64,000 bases of DNA from Bradyrhizobium sp. 195. GTDB taxonomy: Bacteria; Pseudomonadota; Alphaproteobacteria; Rhizobiales; Xanthobacteraceae. Shown piece after piece: positions 1 through 8,524 of this stretch. Every line of letters begins with the position of its first letter. Positions within the stretch are counted from its first letter, which is position 1. Below the pieces are notes generated by a model. The model had not been told where the DNA came from, did no database searches, and saw only the letters and a program-made list of their open reading frames with translations. A program made the translations under genes and the position numbers. The stretch spans positions 7,980,501 through 8,044,500 of the forward strand of contig NZ_CP082161.1 of assembly GCF_023101665.1 (NCBI RefSeq), written 5' to 3'.

Positions 1-700
1 CATTCGAGAGCCCATTACGCTGCAGCAGCTCTGGCATATCAACAAAGAAAAGTTGCTCAACGAATTTGTCCGCGCATTGCGAGTCCTCGCCTAGCACGAA
101 GAATATCTGCGGCCGCACTACATCCCGCTCCAGCTCGGATTCTATCGCTTCGCGGAAATATCGTCGTTGCGTGCGTCGGTCGCACAGATAAGGTAGCAGC
201 CGAGCGAATCTTTTCGACCGCGCTTTTCCCGACTGATTTGGCGCTACTCCCTCATTCAACACAAATCGATGCAGCTCCGCAATTAATTCATCAAGGTTGG
301 TGGAGCCCGTCCGATCGAAAGCGGACAGGTCGACGGCCTGCCTGATCCGCACCAAGCCGCTCATTTCCTCGCGGCCAATATCGTCAAGTTTGGCTATGAC
401 CAGCTTGTTCTTTGCGCTGCCATGGTCGAACTCTCGGAAAAGAGAATCAGAGCGCGCGGGATTGTTCGAATTTCGAGAGAGAAAGAAAAGAACGCAGGCC
501 GCGCCCTCATACGCTTTGCGTATTTCGTCCTCCCACGATGCGCCGGACCGTATACCCGGGAGCGCTAATCGGTGCGCGGCAATGCCAACTTCACCCGGTC
601 GATCAATCCATAGTGGGATTCCGGCTGCCAGAAGTGCCCCTAGTATGGGCTTCACGGTCGCTCTATCTAAGCTGGCGTAGGAAATGAAAATGTAGCGCAT
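1..700 (-). CDS. TIR-domain protein with probable iSTAND region (partial, 3' end outside window)
   Basis: The reverse strand reads open from an ATG at 700 to the window edge, 233 codons with no stop. Residues 1-100 look like a TIR domain: the opening strand reads YIFISYASLD, then GIPLWID near residue 27, a WEDEI helix near 56 and VLFFLS near 70. Glu90 in LFREF is a candidate for the catalytic Glu of NAD-cleaving TIRs. Residues 165-218 carry LPYLCDR followed by RPQIFFVLGED, which resemble the LCDR and HG-type blocks described for inactive-STAND (iSTAND) domains of bacterial conflict systems; this match is from memory. The role would be an NAD-depleting or signalling immune effector, by inference. 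The partner gene should lie left of the window. Confidence 0.75.
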   Translation of the reverse strand, partial: MRYIFISYASLDRATVKPILGALLAAGIPLWIDRPGEVGIAAHRLALPGIRSGASWEDEIRKAYEGAACVLFFLSRNSNNPARSDSLFREFDHGSAKNKLVIAKLDDIGREEMSGLVRIRQAVDLSAFDRTGSTNLDELIAELHRFVLNEGVAPNQSGKARSKRFARLLPYLCDRRTQRRYFREAIESELERDVVRPQIFFVLGEDSQCADKFVEQLFFVDMPELLQRNGLSN

Positions 701-1379
701 CGGCAAACAGCCTGCTGCAATAGGAGACAGTCACCTAAAGTTGCTAGGCTCTCACCACCTAATTTCTCTGTCAATTGGAAATTGTCTCCGCTAGTACAGC
801 AGACTGACTGACGCCGCATTGCGGAAAACCAAAGCTGACACATCAAACCGGGGACCAGCTTTCCAAATCGGCACCGTCAAACATACATGTTAGGTCATTG
901 CCTTTGACGGGTCGCGTAGCGTCTTCGTCTTGCCTTGATCCAGGCGCGTCGGACGCTTTGGCATTCCGCGGGCACTTTATTGGGAACTCGCGCGGGCGCG
1001 CTTCCATAGAGAAAACCGTCTAGGAACCCCGGGCCTAATATCGCTGCCAATCGTTTTATGGAACATTTGATAAGCCTCGCCCTTCAATGAGGTTTAGATC
1101 TTTGCTGTGCGGCTTCCTCCTGCACCCATGGGGACGTCGCGGCTGCACATGATTCGACACCCATGTCCTGTGGTTGTATTGATTCATTAGCAAAGCCGGT
1201 TTCGATGGCTCCTGCGGCGTTTCTAGCGACGGAGGATCAAGCCTCAACAATTACCGCGGCAATTACAATCCAGACGAGGTAAACTTCGGGCCTCAAGTAC
1301 AACTAAAGATTGCGACTCGACGAATACGGAACTACAATTTTTTATAGAGGAACGACACCGCATGAGCAGGTGAACAGAA
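701..1379. other. Intergenic stretch with no convincing gene
   Basis: About 680 bases between the divergent TIR gene and the TIR-like fragment. It is more AT-rich than the rest of the window. The only open frames are short and lack a good start. It probably contains the promoters of both flanking genes, but no clear -35/-10 pair was recognised. Confidence 0.4.
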
Positions 1380-1510
1380 TGGCTAAGCCCAAGGTTTTTG
1401 TCAGTTACGATCATTCTGAAGACAGCGATTATAAGCGATTGCTTCAGGCTTGGGATGCAAATCCTAACTTCAAGTTCGACTTCGATAGTAGGGGCAACTT
1501 GCCTGTGTAA
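1380..1510 (+). pseudogene. Truncated TIR-like protein (ThsB/DUF1863 family) fragment
   Basis: An ATG at 1380 opens a 43-residue frame. Its first 39 residues match the start of the TIR-like DUF1863 family that includes the Thoeris sensor ThsB: KVFVSYDHSED, then LLQAWDANPNF and FDFDSRG. It stops after four unrelated residues, whereas the family runs well over 100. A faint second block reading VTIIGK appears in another frame near 1520, consistent with an internal deletion plus frameshift. It is probably a decayed defence gene. A short functional peptide is possible but less likely. Family assignment is from memory. Confidence 0.55.
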
Positions 1511-1663
1511 CGCTTGTTACGATAATCGGAAAAATCCAAATAAGATCATCGACAAGGGTAAGCTGGCGACCTTCCCGTGGCACCAACGATCGGTGTACGG
1601 CATGTACAATGCGATTGATCGAGTTAGGATCGGGCGGGTTTATCCCAACAACGGAGAACCCGG

Positions 1664-2092
1664 ATGCCGATCCTCAAGTCCCTCTCGTTCACCGCGTTGC
1701 CCAAAGCTGCCAATGACCCGGTCCAGATGCGCCGGACCAAGTTCATCGCCAAGCTGGAGGAGCAGAAGTTGCTCCTCGCCGATCCGAACCACATCCGGAC
1801 CGTCCAGCGCTGGACCAAGGTCAACGGCGAGCGTCAAGCTACGACCAAGCAACAGGCTGTCCGTCCCTGGTGGAAGACCGACGCGAGCGGACAGGTGGTC
1901 ATGTCGGTCAAGTTTGGATCGAAGCCGATGGAGTTCGAGAAGGGCAAGGCCGGCATCGTCGTCGGCTCGAAGGACAAGCTGCCTGCTGTCATCGATGCCC
2001 TGATCGGAGCTGTCCGTGCCGGCGAGCTGGACGAGCACTTCAGCCAAGCTGCCAAGACCAGCGGCATCGGCAGGTCCCGGAAAGCCGCTTGA
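1664..2092 (+). CDS. DUF6641 family protein
   Basis: The frame encodes 142 residues beginning MPILKSLSFTALPKA. The body is basic and carries RPWWKTDASG and FEKGKAGIVVGSKDKLP, which I recognise as features of the DUF6641 family. No catalytic motif, signal peptide or membrane segment is visible. The family has no known function that I can name. It lies between a decayed TIR-like gene and an XRE regulator, so it probably belongs to the accessory block. A stretch AACAACGGAGAACCCGG just upstream contains GGAG and could serve as ribosome binding site. Confidence 0.75.
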   Translation: MPILKSLSFTALPKAANDPVQMRRTKFIAKLEEQKLLLADPNHIRTVQRWTKVNGERQATTKQQAVRPWWKTDASGQVVMSVKFGSKPMEFEKGKAGIVVGSKDKLPAVIDALIGAVRAGELDEHFSQAAKTSGIGRSRKAA

Positions 2093-2621
2093 TTTTCCGG
2101 TTGGGCTGGGCGGCTTCAAGCTTCCCGGCCCGTTTTCCGAGTCCTCCCGGACGAGGACCATGAGGCTTCGTCGCTGATCGTTTCTCCTTAAGGCTTGTAC
2201 TTCACATTGCCACTAAGATTTTCAGCGGGACACGGACCGCTCCGGTGCACATTCGTCTTAATGAGCCGTTGAAGACGCTCGTCCGGGCGCTCAAACGCAA
2301 ACTGAGGAATGACAATTTCGGACGTGAGGTGCTCAACGGCCCGGTCCTTCCGACGTCGCCCTTCATGTCCCTTATCCCGGCCGTCCACCAAGGCCGTCTG
2401 CGCCGGCAACCATCTTTCCCCGACGCGTTGTCGCTCGTCTAGCTTGCCTTTGAGCCCGGCATGGCCATGTCTCCCGGACGAAACCATTTCGTCCAGCGCT
2501 TCGCGCGTAAACCCCTGGACGAGTAGGGACCAAGCCGGGAAGCTCTCTGGACCCGGTGAGTAGCGCGGCTGGTCATGCCCTTCCGATCATGCCGGAGAGA
2601 CGAACGGGGCCGGAAGGGGAA
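2093..2621. other. Unassigned intergenic stretch between DUF6641 and XRE genes
   Basis: About 530 bases between the convergent DUF6641 and XRE genes. Open frames on both strands are short, low in complexity and lack recognisable motifs. Short runs of the type CCGGACGA and TCCCGGAC recur here, but no clean inverted repeat or terminator was found. Confidence 0.35.
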
Positions 2622-2861
2622 TCAGCCAGCCTTCCGACGGCTAGTAGCCCTGGTTGGCTTCCGGAAAAACTCGGCCGGGTCCACGTCCAGGATCTTGGCC
2701 AGCTTCTCGATGATCTCCAGGCCGACGTAGGTCACGGCCCGTTCGACCCGGCTTAGGTAAGCCCGGTCCACTCCAGCATCGTTCGCCAGCCGCTCCTGCG
2801 AGAGCTTCCGGTCATGCCGGATGCGCCTGAGGTTGGTCGCGAAAACTTGGCGAAGGTCCAT
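2622..2861 (-). CDS. XRE-family helix-turn-helix transcriptional regulator
   Basis: This 79-residue protein is essentially a single Cro/C1-type HTH domain. Residues 5-65 contain RIRHDRKLSQERLANDAGVD (recognition region) followed by YLSRVERAVTYVGLEIIEKLAKIL, the usual helix 3 and helix 4-5 pattern. A basic tail follows. Such small regulators usually bind as dimers to palindromic operators and often govern mobile or defence modules. The gene reads away from the exported protein at 2959, so it may control itself and that neighbour; this is inference. Confidence 0.9.
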   Translation of the reverse strand: MDLRQVFATNLRRIRHDRKLSQERLANDAGVDRAYLSRVERAVTYVGLEIIEKLAKILDVDPAEFFRKPTRATSRRKAG

Positions 2862-2958
2862 GTACGGACCAGACCAACCTGTGGTTTATTAGCCCACGGC
2901 TTTAAAGCCTCAAAAAATCAACTGCTGACCGATTTGTATTTTGGGACAAGGGGCTTCA

Positions 2959-3417
2959 ATGAAAAGGATCAGCGCGACTGTAACCCTGCTTCTGCTGCTG
3001 GGCATTCCGCTTTCAATTACCAACATTCAGGCGCTGTACACGTGGTTTCCGTCGCTGAAACCAGCAATCGCAAATGCTATCGACGTGGCTACCGGCTACG
3101 CTCCTCTGACAGGGCCGTCCCTTAAAGTATCCCATGAGTGCAGGTATCTGGACCGAAAGGCGACGCAGTGTTGGAGCCACTTAAAGATCGTATCCATGAA
3201 CGAACAGCCAATTACTATTGAGCAGGTTGTCGTCAACGGCAGGCCAGAGTGCGTGTTGGACAACGGCCTCGTAATGCTGATGGCAGCGCAGTTCATCAAT
3301 GTAACTGAAAAGACGATCAAGACCGGTGACGCCTATGGCGTCGGGCTGAGCTGTGAACCGGTGACTCTGAAGATTGTGACCGACAAAGGCACGTGGACTG
3401 GAGGGGCCGCGGGTTGA
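2959..3417 (+). CDS. Putative exported or membrane-anchored protein of unknown function
   Basis: Encodes 152 residues. The ATG at 2959 is preferred over the in-frame TTG at 2941 because AAGGGG sits at good distance in front of it. Residues 5-20 form a hydrophobic segment (VTLLLLLGIPLSI) that could be a signal or anchor. The rest has four cysteines (HECRYL, QCWSHL, PECVLD, LSCEP), suggesting disulphides in the periplasm. I do not recognise a family. It lies in the accessory block, between the XRE gene and the tRNA-Ser boundary. Confidence 0.65.
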   Translation: MKRISATVTLLLLLGIPLSITNIQALYTWFPSLKPAIANAIDVATGYAPLTGPSLKVSHECRYLDRKATQCWSHLKIVSMNEQPITIEQVVVNGRPECVLDNGLVMLMAAQFINVTEKTIKTGDAYGVGLSCEPVTLKIVTDKGTWTGGAAG

Positions 3418-3551
3418 GTGGATGAGCTTTGGGTAGTGCCAGGCCGACTACCGAGGCGCACTGACCGAAAATTTGTGTGGGGCGGAATGTGGGGCTCAGC
3501 TACCCTGAAATTCGATAAATCAATTAACATCAAGGGTATGCGGATAACTCG

Positions 3552-3641
3552 TGGCGGAGAGAGTGGGATTCGAACCCACGGTACGGTTTCCCGCACACAC
3601 GCTTTCCAAGCGTGCGCCTTAAGCCACTCGGCCATCTCTCC
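3552..3641 (-). tRNA. tRNA-Ser (anticodon GGA)
   Basis: On the reverse strand the gene starts GGAGAGATGGCCGAG and ends TCTCTCCGCCA, giving a seven-pair acceptor stem, discriminator G and an encoded CCA. The anticodon arm CGCTTGGAAAGCG shows anticodon GGA. A long variable arm and the T-arm GGGTTCGAATCCC are present, as expected of serine tRNA. Its 3' end faces the accessory block at 1-3550. Confidence 0.97.
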
Positions 3642-3834
3642 GGAGCGCCCTCTCTTGAAGGGGCGCCGATGATTTTGCAAGGGATCGAAGAAGAATCGCG
3701 CGAATTTTCCGCAACTTGTTGTATTTGCGAGATAATATCTGCCGTCGCACATGCCTTGGCCGGCCTGGCGGCTGAACCCGCGGCGGGTTTAGGACGACGA
3801 TTCACACGAGAGCGCCAACGCGACCGGGGATGCC

Positions 3835-4176
3835 ATGACGATCCGCAAGACCATCACCGTGCTGGGCCTGATATCGGCCCTTGTCCCCGTCTTCGCCGTG
3901 CCGGCCCTGGCCCAGGTCTGCACCCGGCAGGGCGTCGATGTGAGCTGCAACGACGGGCGGCGCGGCGGGCTATCCGGCGATGCCATCATCTGGCCGGACG
4001 GCACGCGCTCGAGCTCGAGCCCGCATCCAAGCGTGATCATCGGCAACAAGAGTTCGGTGCATGTCGGGCCCGGCGTGTTCGTCGGCCAGGGCAAGGGCAT
4101 GGTGCCGATGGACGATCCCAACGCGCCGAACAAGCGGCAGTGCGCGATCCTGGATGGCGTGTCGTATTGCTATTGA
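3835..4176 (+). CDS. Small secreted protein of unknown function
   Basis: Encodes 113 residues. Residues 1-26 form a clear signal peptide ending VPALAQ. The mature part is about 87 residues, Gly/Ser-rich, with four cysteines (QVCTRQG, VSCNDG, RQCAIL, SYCY) that could form two disulphides. GGGGAT lies just before the ATG. No family is recognised; similar short exported proteins are common in Bradyrhizobium, from memory. Confidence 0.75.
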   Translation: MTIRKTITVLGLISALVPVFAVPALAQVCTRQGVDVSCNDGRRGGLSGDAIIWPDGTRSSSSPHPSVIIGNKSSVHVGPGVFVGQGKGMVPMDDPNAPNKRQCAILDGVSYCY

Positions 4177-4197
4177 AGCTCGTTATTTGCGGCTAGC

Positions 4198-4321
4198 CGT
4201 CATGCCCGGGCTTGTCCGCCTGCGCGGCCGAAGCCGCTTCGGCGCGGCGAAGGCCGTGCATCCACGTTCTTTGTAGCTTGGGGCGAGGCGTGGATGACCG
4301 GGACAAAGCCCGGCCATGACG
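4198..4321. repeat. Palindromic intergenic repeat
   Basis: The left end reads CGTCATGCCCGGGCTTGTCC and the right end GGACAAAGCCCGGCCATGACG, which are nearly exact reverse complements. Inner arms around CGTGCATCCACG and CGTGGATG also pair. It separates the secreted protein from the convergent otsA and may act as a terminator-like hairpin. Confidence 0.8.
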
Positions 4322-4328
4322 CAGGAAC

Positions 4329-5792
4329 CTAAATCAACCGCACGCCTGATATCGCCGACCTCAGCCAGCGCAGTGCTTGCGGCGGCTGCGCTGCGAGCGG
4401 CGCTTCCACGGCCTTCTCGGTCCGGCATTTTTCCAGCTCTGCGACGAAGTCGGCCGACCATTGCTGGATGGTGTGGCCGCGCAGCTTCTTCATCATCGCG
4501 TCCCAGCGCATCTTGCGCTCGGTGAGCGGCATTGCGGCCGCCACCGCGATCGCGCGCGCCATGCCGTCGATGTCGTGCGGATTGACCAGCAAGGCGGTAT
4601 CGAGCTCGTTGGCGGCGCCCGCAAACTTCGACAGCACCAGCACGCCGGGATCGGCGGGATTTTGCGCGGCGACGTATTCCTTCGCGACGAGGTTCATGCC
4701 GTCATGGAGCGGCGTCACTACGCCGACCTGCGCTGTCCGATAAAGACCAGCGAGCACGGCCTGACTGAAACCCTTGTTCAAATAGCGGATCGGGGTCCAG
4801 TCCACTTCGCCGTGGCGGCCGTTGACGTCGGTGACGAGGCGCGCGACATCGTTCTGGAGATTGCCATAGGCCTCGATCGCGCCGCGCGAGGGGTTGGCGA
4901 TCTGAAGCAGCGAGATGCTGCGCGCAAACTGCGGCTGGTCCGTCCAGAGCCGGTCGAATGCGCTGATGCGGTTGACGAGACCTTTCGAATAGTCGAGGCG
5001 GTCAACGCCGATCGCGAGCCGCTCGCCGTTGAGGCTGCGCCGCAGCCGCGACACATCCGGATGCGATGCCGATTTCGCGGCATAGGCTGCGAACTTCTCC
5101 GCATCGATCCCGATCGGAAATACCTCGCAGCGGGTGCGGCCATGCTGGGAGATCGCAACACCGTCCTCGATGGTGAGGCCGAGCTCGCCGCCGACATAGC
5201 CGAGGAAGTTCTGGCAATCCTCATTGGTCTGGAAGCCGAGCAGATCGTAGGCCAGCATCGCCGTGATCAGCTCACGATGATTGGGCACGCCTTGCATTAC
5301 CGCGGTGACCGGCCACGGCGTATGCAGAAAGAAGCCGATCGGATCGTTGACGCCAAGATCACGCAGTTCCGCACCGAGCGCGAGGAAGTGATAATCCTGC
5401 ACCCAGAACGCGGTCTTGGTTTTTCGGAAGCGCATCAAGGCGCGCGCCATGAAGGCGTTGACCTCGCGATAGCTGACATAATCTTCGCGGGAGACGCGAA
5501 TCAGATCGCTGCGCGAATGCAGCGCCGGCCACAGCGCCGAATTGGCGAAGCCTTCGTAATAGCCGCCGTAATGCGCCGCCGGCAGATCCAGCGTCGCAAT
5601 CGCGCCCGTTCCCAGTGCTTCGATCTCGGCGAATGGTTCCTTCTGATGGCCATCGCGCACCCGGCCCGAAGATCCCACCCAGATCGCGCCCGAATGTTCC
5701 ACCACCGGCAACAAGGCCGCCGCGAGACCGCCCGTCATGGGCTCGTTAGGCTTGCCGCGCGCGACGCGATTCGAAACGACGACTAAGTTCAC
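4329..5792 (-). CDS. otsA: Trehalose-6-phosphate synthase (UDP-forming)
   Basis: Encodes 487 residues, normal for the GT20 family. It joins UDP-glucose and glucose 6-phosphate to give trehalose 6-phosphate in the cytosol. Family motifs are visible: NLVVVSNR at the N-terminus, the WVGSSG block, HTPWP near residue 157, a GVDRLDYSKGL block near 260, and HDGMNLVAKEYV near 360. The start is GTG at 5792, preceded by AGGAGGGG at ideal spacing. It lies about 240 bases downstream of otsB, in the same direction, and has its own candidate stress promoter. Confidence 0.95.
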   Translation of the reverse strand: MNLVVVSNRVARGKPNEPMTGGLAAALLPVVEHSGAIWVGSSGRVRDGHQKEPFAEIEALGTGAIATLDLPAAHYGGYYEGFANSALWPALHSRSDLIRVSREDYVSYREVNAFMARALMRFRKTKTAFWVQDYHFLALGAELRDLGVNDPIGFFLHTPWPVTAVMQGVPNHRELITAMLAYDLLGFQTNEDCQNFLGYVGGELGLTIEDGVAISQHGRTRCEVFPIGIDAEKFAAYAAKSASHPDVSRLRRSLNGERLAIGVDRLDYSKGLVNRISAFDRLWTDQPQFARSISLLQIANPSRGAIEAYGNLQNDVARLVTDVNGRHGEVDWTPIRYLNKGFSQAVLAGLYRTAQVGVVTPLHDGMNLVAKEYVAAQNPADPGVLVLSKFAGAANELDTALLVNPHDIDGMARAIAVAAAMPLTERKMRWDAMMKKLRGHTIQQWSADFVAELEKCRTEKAVEAPLAAQPPQALRWLRSAISGVRLI

Positions 5793-5826
5793 AGGTCGTC
5801 CCCTCCTGTTTCATTCCACCCCGTTT

Positions 5827-5851
5827 AACTGCCGTTCATCAATATGGTTCC
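5827..5851 (-). promoter_or_regulatory. Candidate EcfG (general stress sigma) promoter for otsA
   Basis: On the reverse strand GGAAC at 5851-5847 is followed after 17 bases by GTT at 5829-5827, about 35 bases before the otsA start. The alphaproteobacterial PhyR-EcfG general stress sigma factor recognises GGAAC, 16-17 bases, then GTT. Trehalose synthesis is a typical target. The match is short, so chance is possible. Confidence 0.45.
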
Positions 5852-6034
5852 TGATCATCGTTTCAACGAATTGAAACCAAAATCGGGCGTGCGCGTTGGA
5901 ACTGGTTTCGCTTGTGGGAACCGGGAATTTCACTGCAAAGACAGCTTTTGCGGCGTTGTTGCGCAGCACTCATTGCGGTCCGCATGGGCGCCATCCCCAG
6001 AGCTTCGTGTCGGCGGCGTGGCGCCGCCTTGGTT

Positions 6035-6853
6035 TCACCTTGGATCGAGCAGGAGGGCAAGGAACGCGCGTACGTCGCTCGGGGCGTCGAAATGGCCGTT
6101 CACGCCCATGGCACGGCGGCCGACCGAGAAGGCAAGGCCGTTCATGTCCGGCATGATCGCGAATACGGTTTCATCGGTGACGTCGTCGCCGATGAAGATC
6201 GGACGCCGCCCCTTGAAAGGCTCCCGATTCATCAGTTCACGCACGCCGGTCGCCTTGGTGAATCCGGAATGCTTGATCTCGCAGACGAACTTGCCGGGCA
6301 GCACCTCGATGGGCGCATTGGGCAGGTCGGCGCGGATCACCGAGACGGATTCATAAATCGCTTTCTCCGCATGCGGCGCGAGGCGGTAATGCAGAGCGAG
6401 CGAATAACCCTTGTCCTCGAGCAGAATGCCCGGGCTGAGCTTGGCGATGGCCGCCAACCGCCGCTTCAGCTCCTTGTCCAGCGGGGGCGCGTGCACGGCA
6501 TCGGCCTCATTGTCGACCGACAGTCGCATCTCGGCACCATGGCCGGCGACGGCGCGAAACACGTCGGGCGCGAAGATCAGGTCGATGTCGTTGAGCGAGC
6601 GGCCGCTGACCAGCGCCAGCGCGCCGGAGGTGCGCTCGGTCAGATGCTTCAACGTTTCTGACAGCCCCGGCGGCACCCACACCTCACGCGGGGTCGGCAT
6701 CAGGTCGAGCAGGGTCCCGTCGATGTCGAGCAGAATTGCGGTCTCGTTGAGATGCGGCACGAGCGCATGCGGCACCGGCACCGTTTCGGGCGTGTCGTCG
6801 TCGAATACGGTGGGCTGCTGGTCCAACGCCATTTCTGCAAGTTCCGATTTCAT
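6035..6853 (-). CDS. otsB: Trehalose-6-phosphate phosphatase
   Basis: Encodes 272 residues of the HAD superfamily. It removes phosphate from trehalose 6-phosphate to release trehalose. HAD motif I is LLDIDGTLLD near residue 40 (nucleophile first Asp, acid second Asp), motif II is the VSGR block near 100, and motif IV is FIGDDVTDE near 215. The gene begins only 4 bases after the permease stop, so the two are surely cotranscribed. Residues 1-30 are an acidic extension before the HAD core. Confidence 0.94.
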   Translation of the reverse strand: MKSELAEMALDQQPTVFDDDTPETVPVPHALVPHLNETAILLDIDGTLLDLMPTPREVWVPPGLSETLKHLTERTSGALALVSGRSLNDIDLIFAPDVFRAVAGHGAEMRLSVDNEADAVHAPPLDKELKRRLAAIAKLSPGILLEDKGYSLALHYRLAPHAEKAIYESVSVIRADLPNAPIEVLPGKFVCEIKHSGFTKATGVRELMNREPFKGRRPIFIGDDVTDETVFAIMPDMNGLAFSVGRRAMGVNGHFDAPSDVRAFLALLLDPR

Positions 6854-6857
6854 CAGT

Positions 6858-8342
6858 CTACTCCATATAGGCGAGCGGCCGCGCGATTTGTTCGAGCGAT
6901 TTGCGCTCCGCCGAGACGGCGTAGCGCCAGGCCACGATCGCGGCCGCGATCATCAGGGCTGAGCCCAGCAGGTAGCCGGCGAACACGCTGGTGCGCGACC
7001 CCGTATCGATCAGCACGCCGAACAGCGCCGGCCCGACCACGCCGCCGATACCGGTGCCGACGGCATAGAACACCGCGATCGCCAGCGCGCGAACTTCGAG
7101 CGGAAAGGTCTCGCTGACGGTGAGATAGGCCGCGCTCGCGGCCGGCGAGGCAAAGAAGAAAATCACCATCCAGGCGATGGTCTGCCCCTGGGCGGTGAGC
7201 ACGCCGATGGAGAACAGATAGCCCGAGAGCGCCAGCAGCAGGCCCGACATGCCGTAGGTAAACATGATCATGGCGCGGCGTCCCAGCGTATCGAACAGCC
7301 GGCCGAGCAGCAGCGGCCCGAGGAAATTGCCGGCAGCAAAGGGAAGCAGGTACCAGCCGACGTTTTCGGCGCTAATGCCGTAAAAATCGGTCAGCACCAG
7401 CGCGAAGGTGAAGAAGATTGCATTGTAGAAGAACGCCTGCGCGCTCATCAGAACGAGGCCGACCAGCGCGCGCTGCCGGTACACCGAGAACAGCGTGTGG
7501 ACGACCTCGCGGATCGGCGTGTGGTCGCGCATCCTCAGGCGGATCTTCGTGAAGCGCCCGTCGGCCGCATCCTGGCCGTGTCCGACCACCGAGCGCTCGA
7601 TCTCGTCGACGATGGCATGCGCTTGGTCGGGACGGCCGTGGATCATCAGCCAGCGCGGGCTTTCCGGAATCCACATCCGCATCAAGAGCACGACGAGGCC
7701 GAGCGTCGCGCCGATCAGATAAGCGAGACGCCAGCCGAGGTCGGGGTTGATCACGGCAGGATCGAGCAGGACGATGGCCGCGACCGCGCCCATCGCAGCC
7801 CCGATCCAGAAGCTCCCATTGATGACGAGATCGGTCCAGCCGCGATAGCGCGCCGGCACCAGCTCCTGGATGGTCGAATTGATCGCGGTGTATTCGCCGC
7901 CAATGCCGGCGCCGGTGAGAAAACGAAACAGCGCGTAGCTCGCGACATCCCACGACAGAGCCGTCGCGGCCGTCGCCGAAAGATAGAGCGCCAGCGTGAT
8001 GAAGAACAGCTTCTTGCGGCCGATGCGGTCGGTGAGCCAGCCGAAGCCGAGCGCGCCGAGCACGGCACCGGCGAGATAGGCGGAATTGGCAATGCCGAGA
8101 TCGAGGTTGGTGAAATGCAGCGACGAACTCTGTTTCAGGGCGCCCGAGAGCGCGCCGGCAAGCGTCACCTCGAGCCCGTCGAGGATCCAGGTGATGCCGA
8201 GCGCAAGCACGACGCGAGTGTGAAAGCCGCTCCAGGGCAGCGCGTCGAGGCGCGAGGGAATGCTGGTCTCGACGATGCGATCGGCGGCGGCCGCCGCGAC
8301 CACAGGAGCATAGTTCGGCGCTGGGCTTTGCTGCAATGCCAT
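6858..8342 (-). CDS. MFS transporter (metabolite:proton symporter type)
   Basis: Encodes 494 residues from the ATG at 8342; longer in-frame starts exist up to 8513 but read through low-complexity sequence. About 12 membrane segments are seen. MFS signatures are present: GWLTDRIGRKK in the loop after TM2 and GIGGEYTAINS in TM4-5, as in the sugar and aromatic acid porters of the family. A long hydrophilic stretch near residue 240 is the central loop. It is the first gene of a permease-otsB-(otsA) run, so it may move a compatible solute or sugar; substrate unknown. Confidence 0.85.
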   Translation of the reverse strand: MALQQSPAPNYAPVVAAAAADRIVETSIPSRLDALPWSGFHTRVVLALGITWILDGLEVTLAGALSGALKQSSSLHFTNLDLGIANSAYLAGAVLGALGFGWLTDRIGRKKLFFITLALYLSATAATALSWDVASYALFRFLTGAGIGGEYTAINSTIQELVPARYRGWTDLVINGSFWIGAAMGAVAAIVLLDPAVINPDLGWRLAYLIGATLGLVVLLMRMWIPESPRWLMIHGRPDQAHAIVDEIERSVVGHGQDAADGRFTKIRLRMRDHTPIREVVHTLFSVYRQRALVGLVLMSAQAFFYNAIFFTFALVLTDFYGISAENVGWYLLPFAAGNFLGPLLLGRLFDTLGRRAMIMFTYGMSGLLLALSGYLFSIGVLTAQGQTIAWMVIFFFASPAASAAYLTVSETFPLEVRALAIAVFYAVGTGIGGVVGPALFGVLIDTGSRTSVFAGYLLGSALMIAAAIVAWRYAVSAERKSLEQIARPLAYME

Positions 8343-8524
8343 CGGGTTGTTGTGTCTGATCAATGGAAGTGCCCCCGGCTCACGTGTTGTGGACGGGGTC
8401 GATCCGATCATCGGGGTGCGGCATTCCGCCTGCCACCTGCGACAACGTCTGCGGCGAGACCAGGTTCCCATGGGAACGGCGCTTCGTGCCGCTGGTTTCC
8501 GATGGGGCCGCAAGGAATTGACGC

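Noticed and set aside
900..1060. Reverse-strand frame with a hydrophobic start and Arg-rich end near 51 residues
   Set aside because: Only a TTG start within AT-rich sequence; no family seen.
1056..1250. Short reverse-strand open frame
   Set aside because: No ribosome site, no recognisable motif and unlike neighbouring genes.
2188..2487. Reverse-strand open frame of 99 codons
   Set aside because: Composition is not coding-like, and no motif or good start is present.
4377..5786. Long forward open frame opposite otsA
   Set aside because: It is the antisense shadow of otsA in GC-rich DNA.
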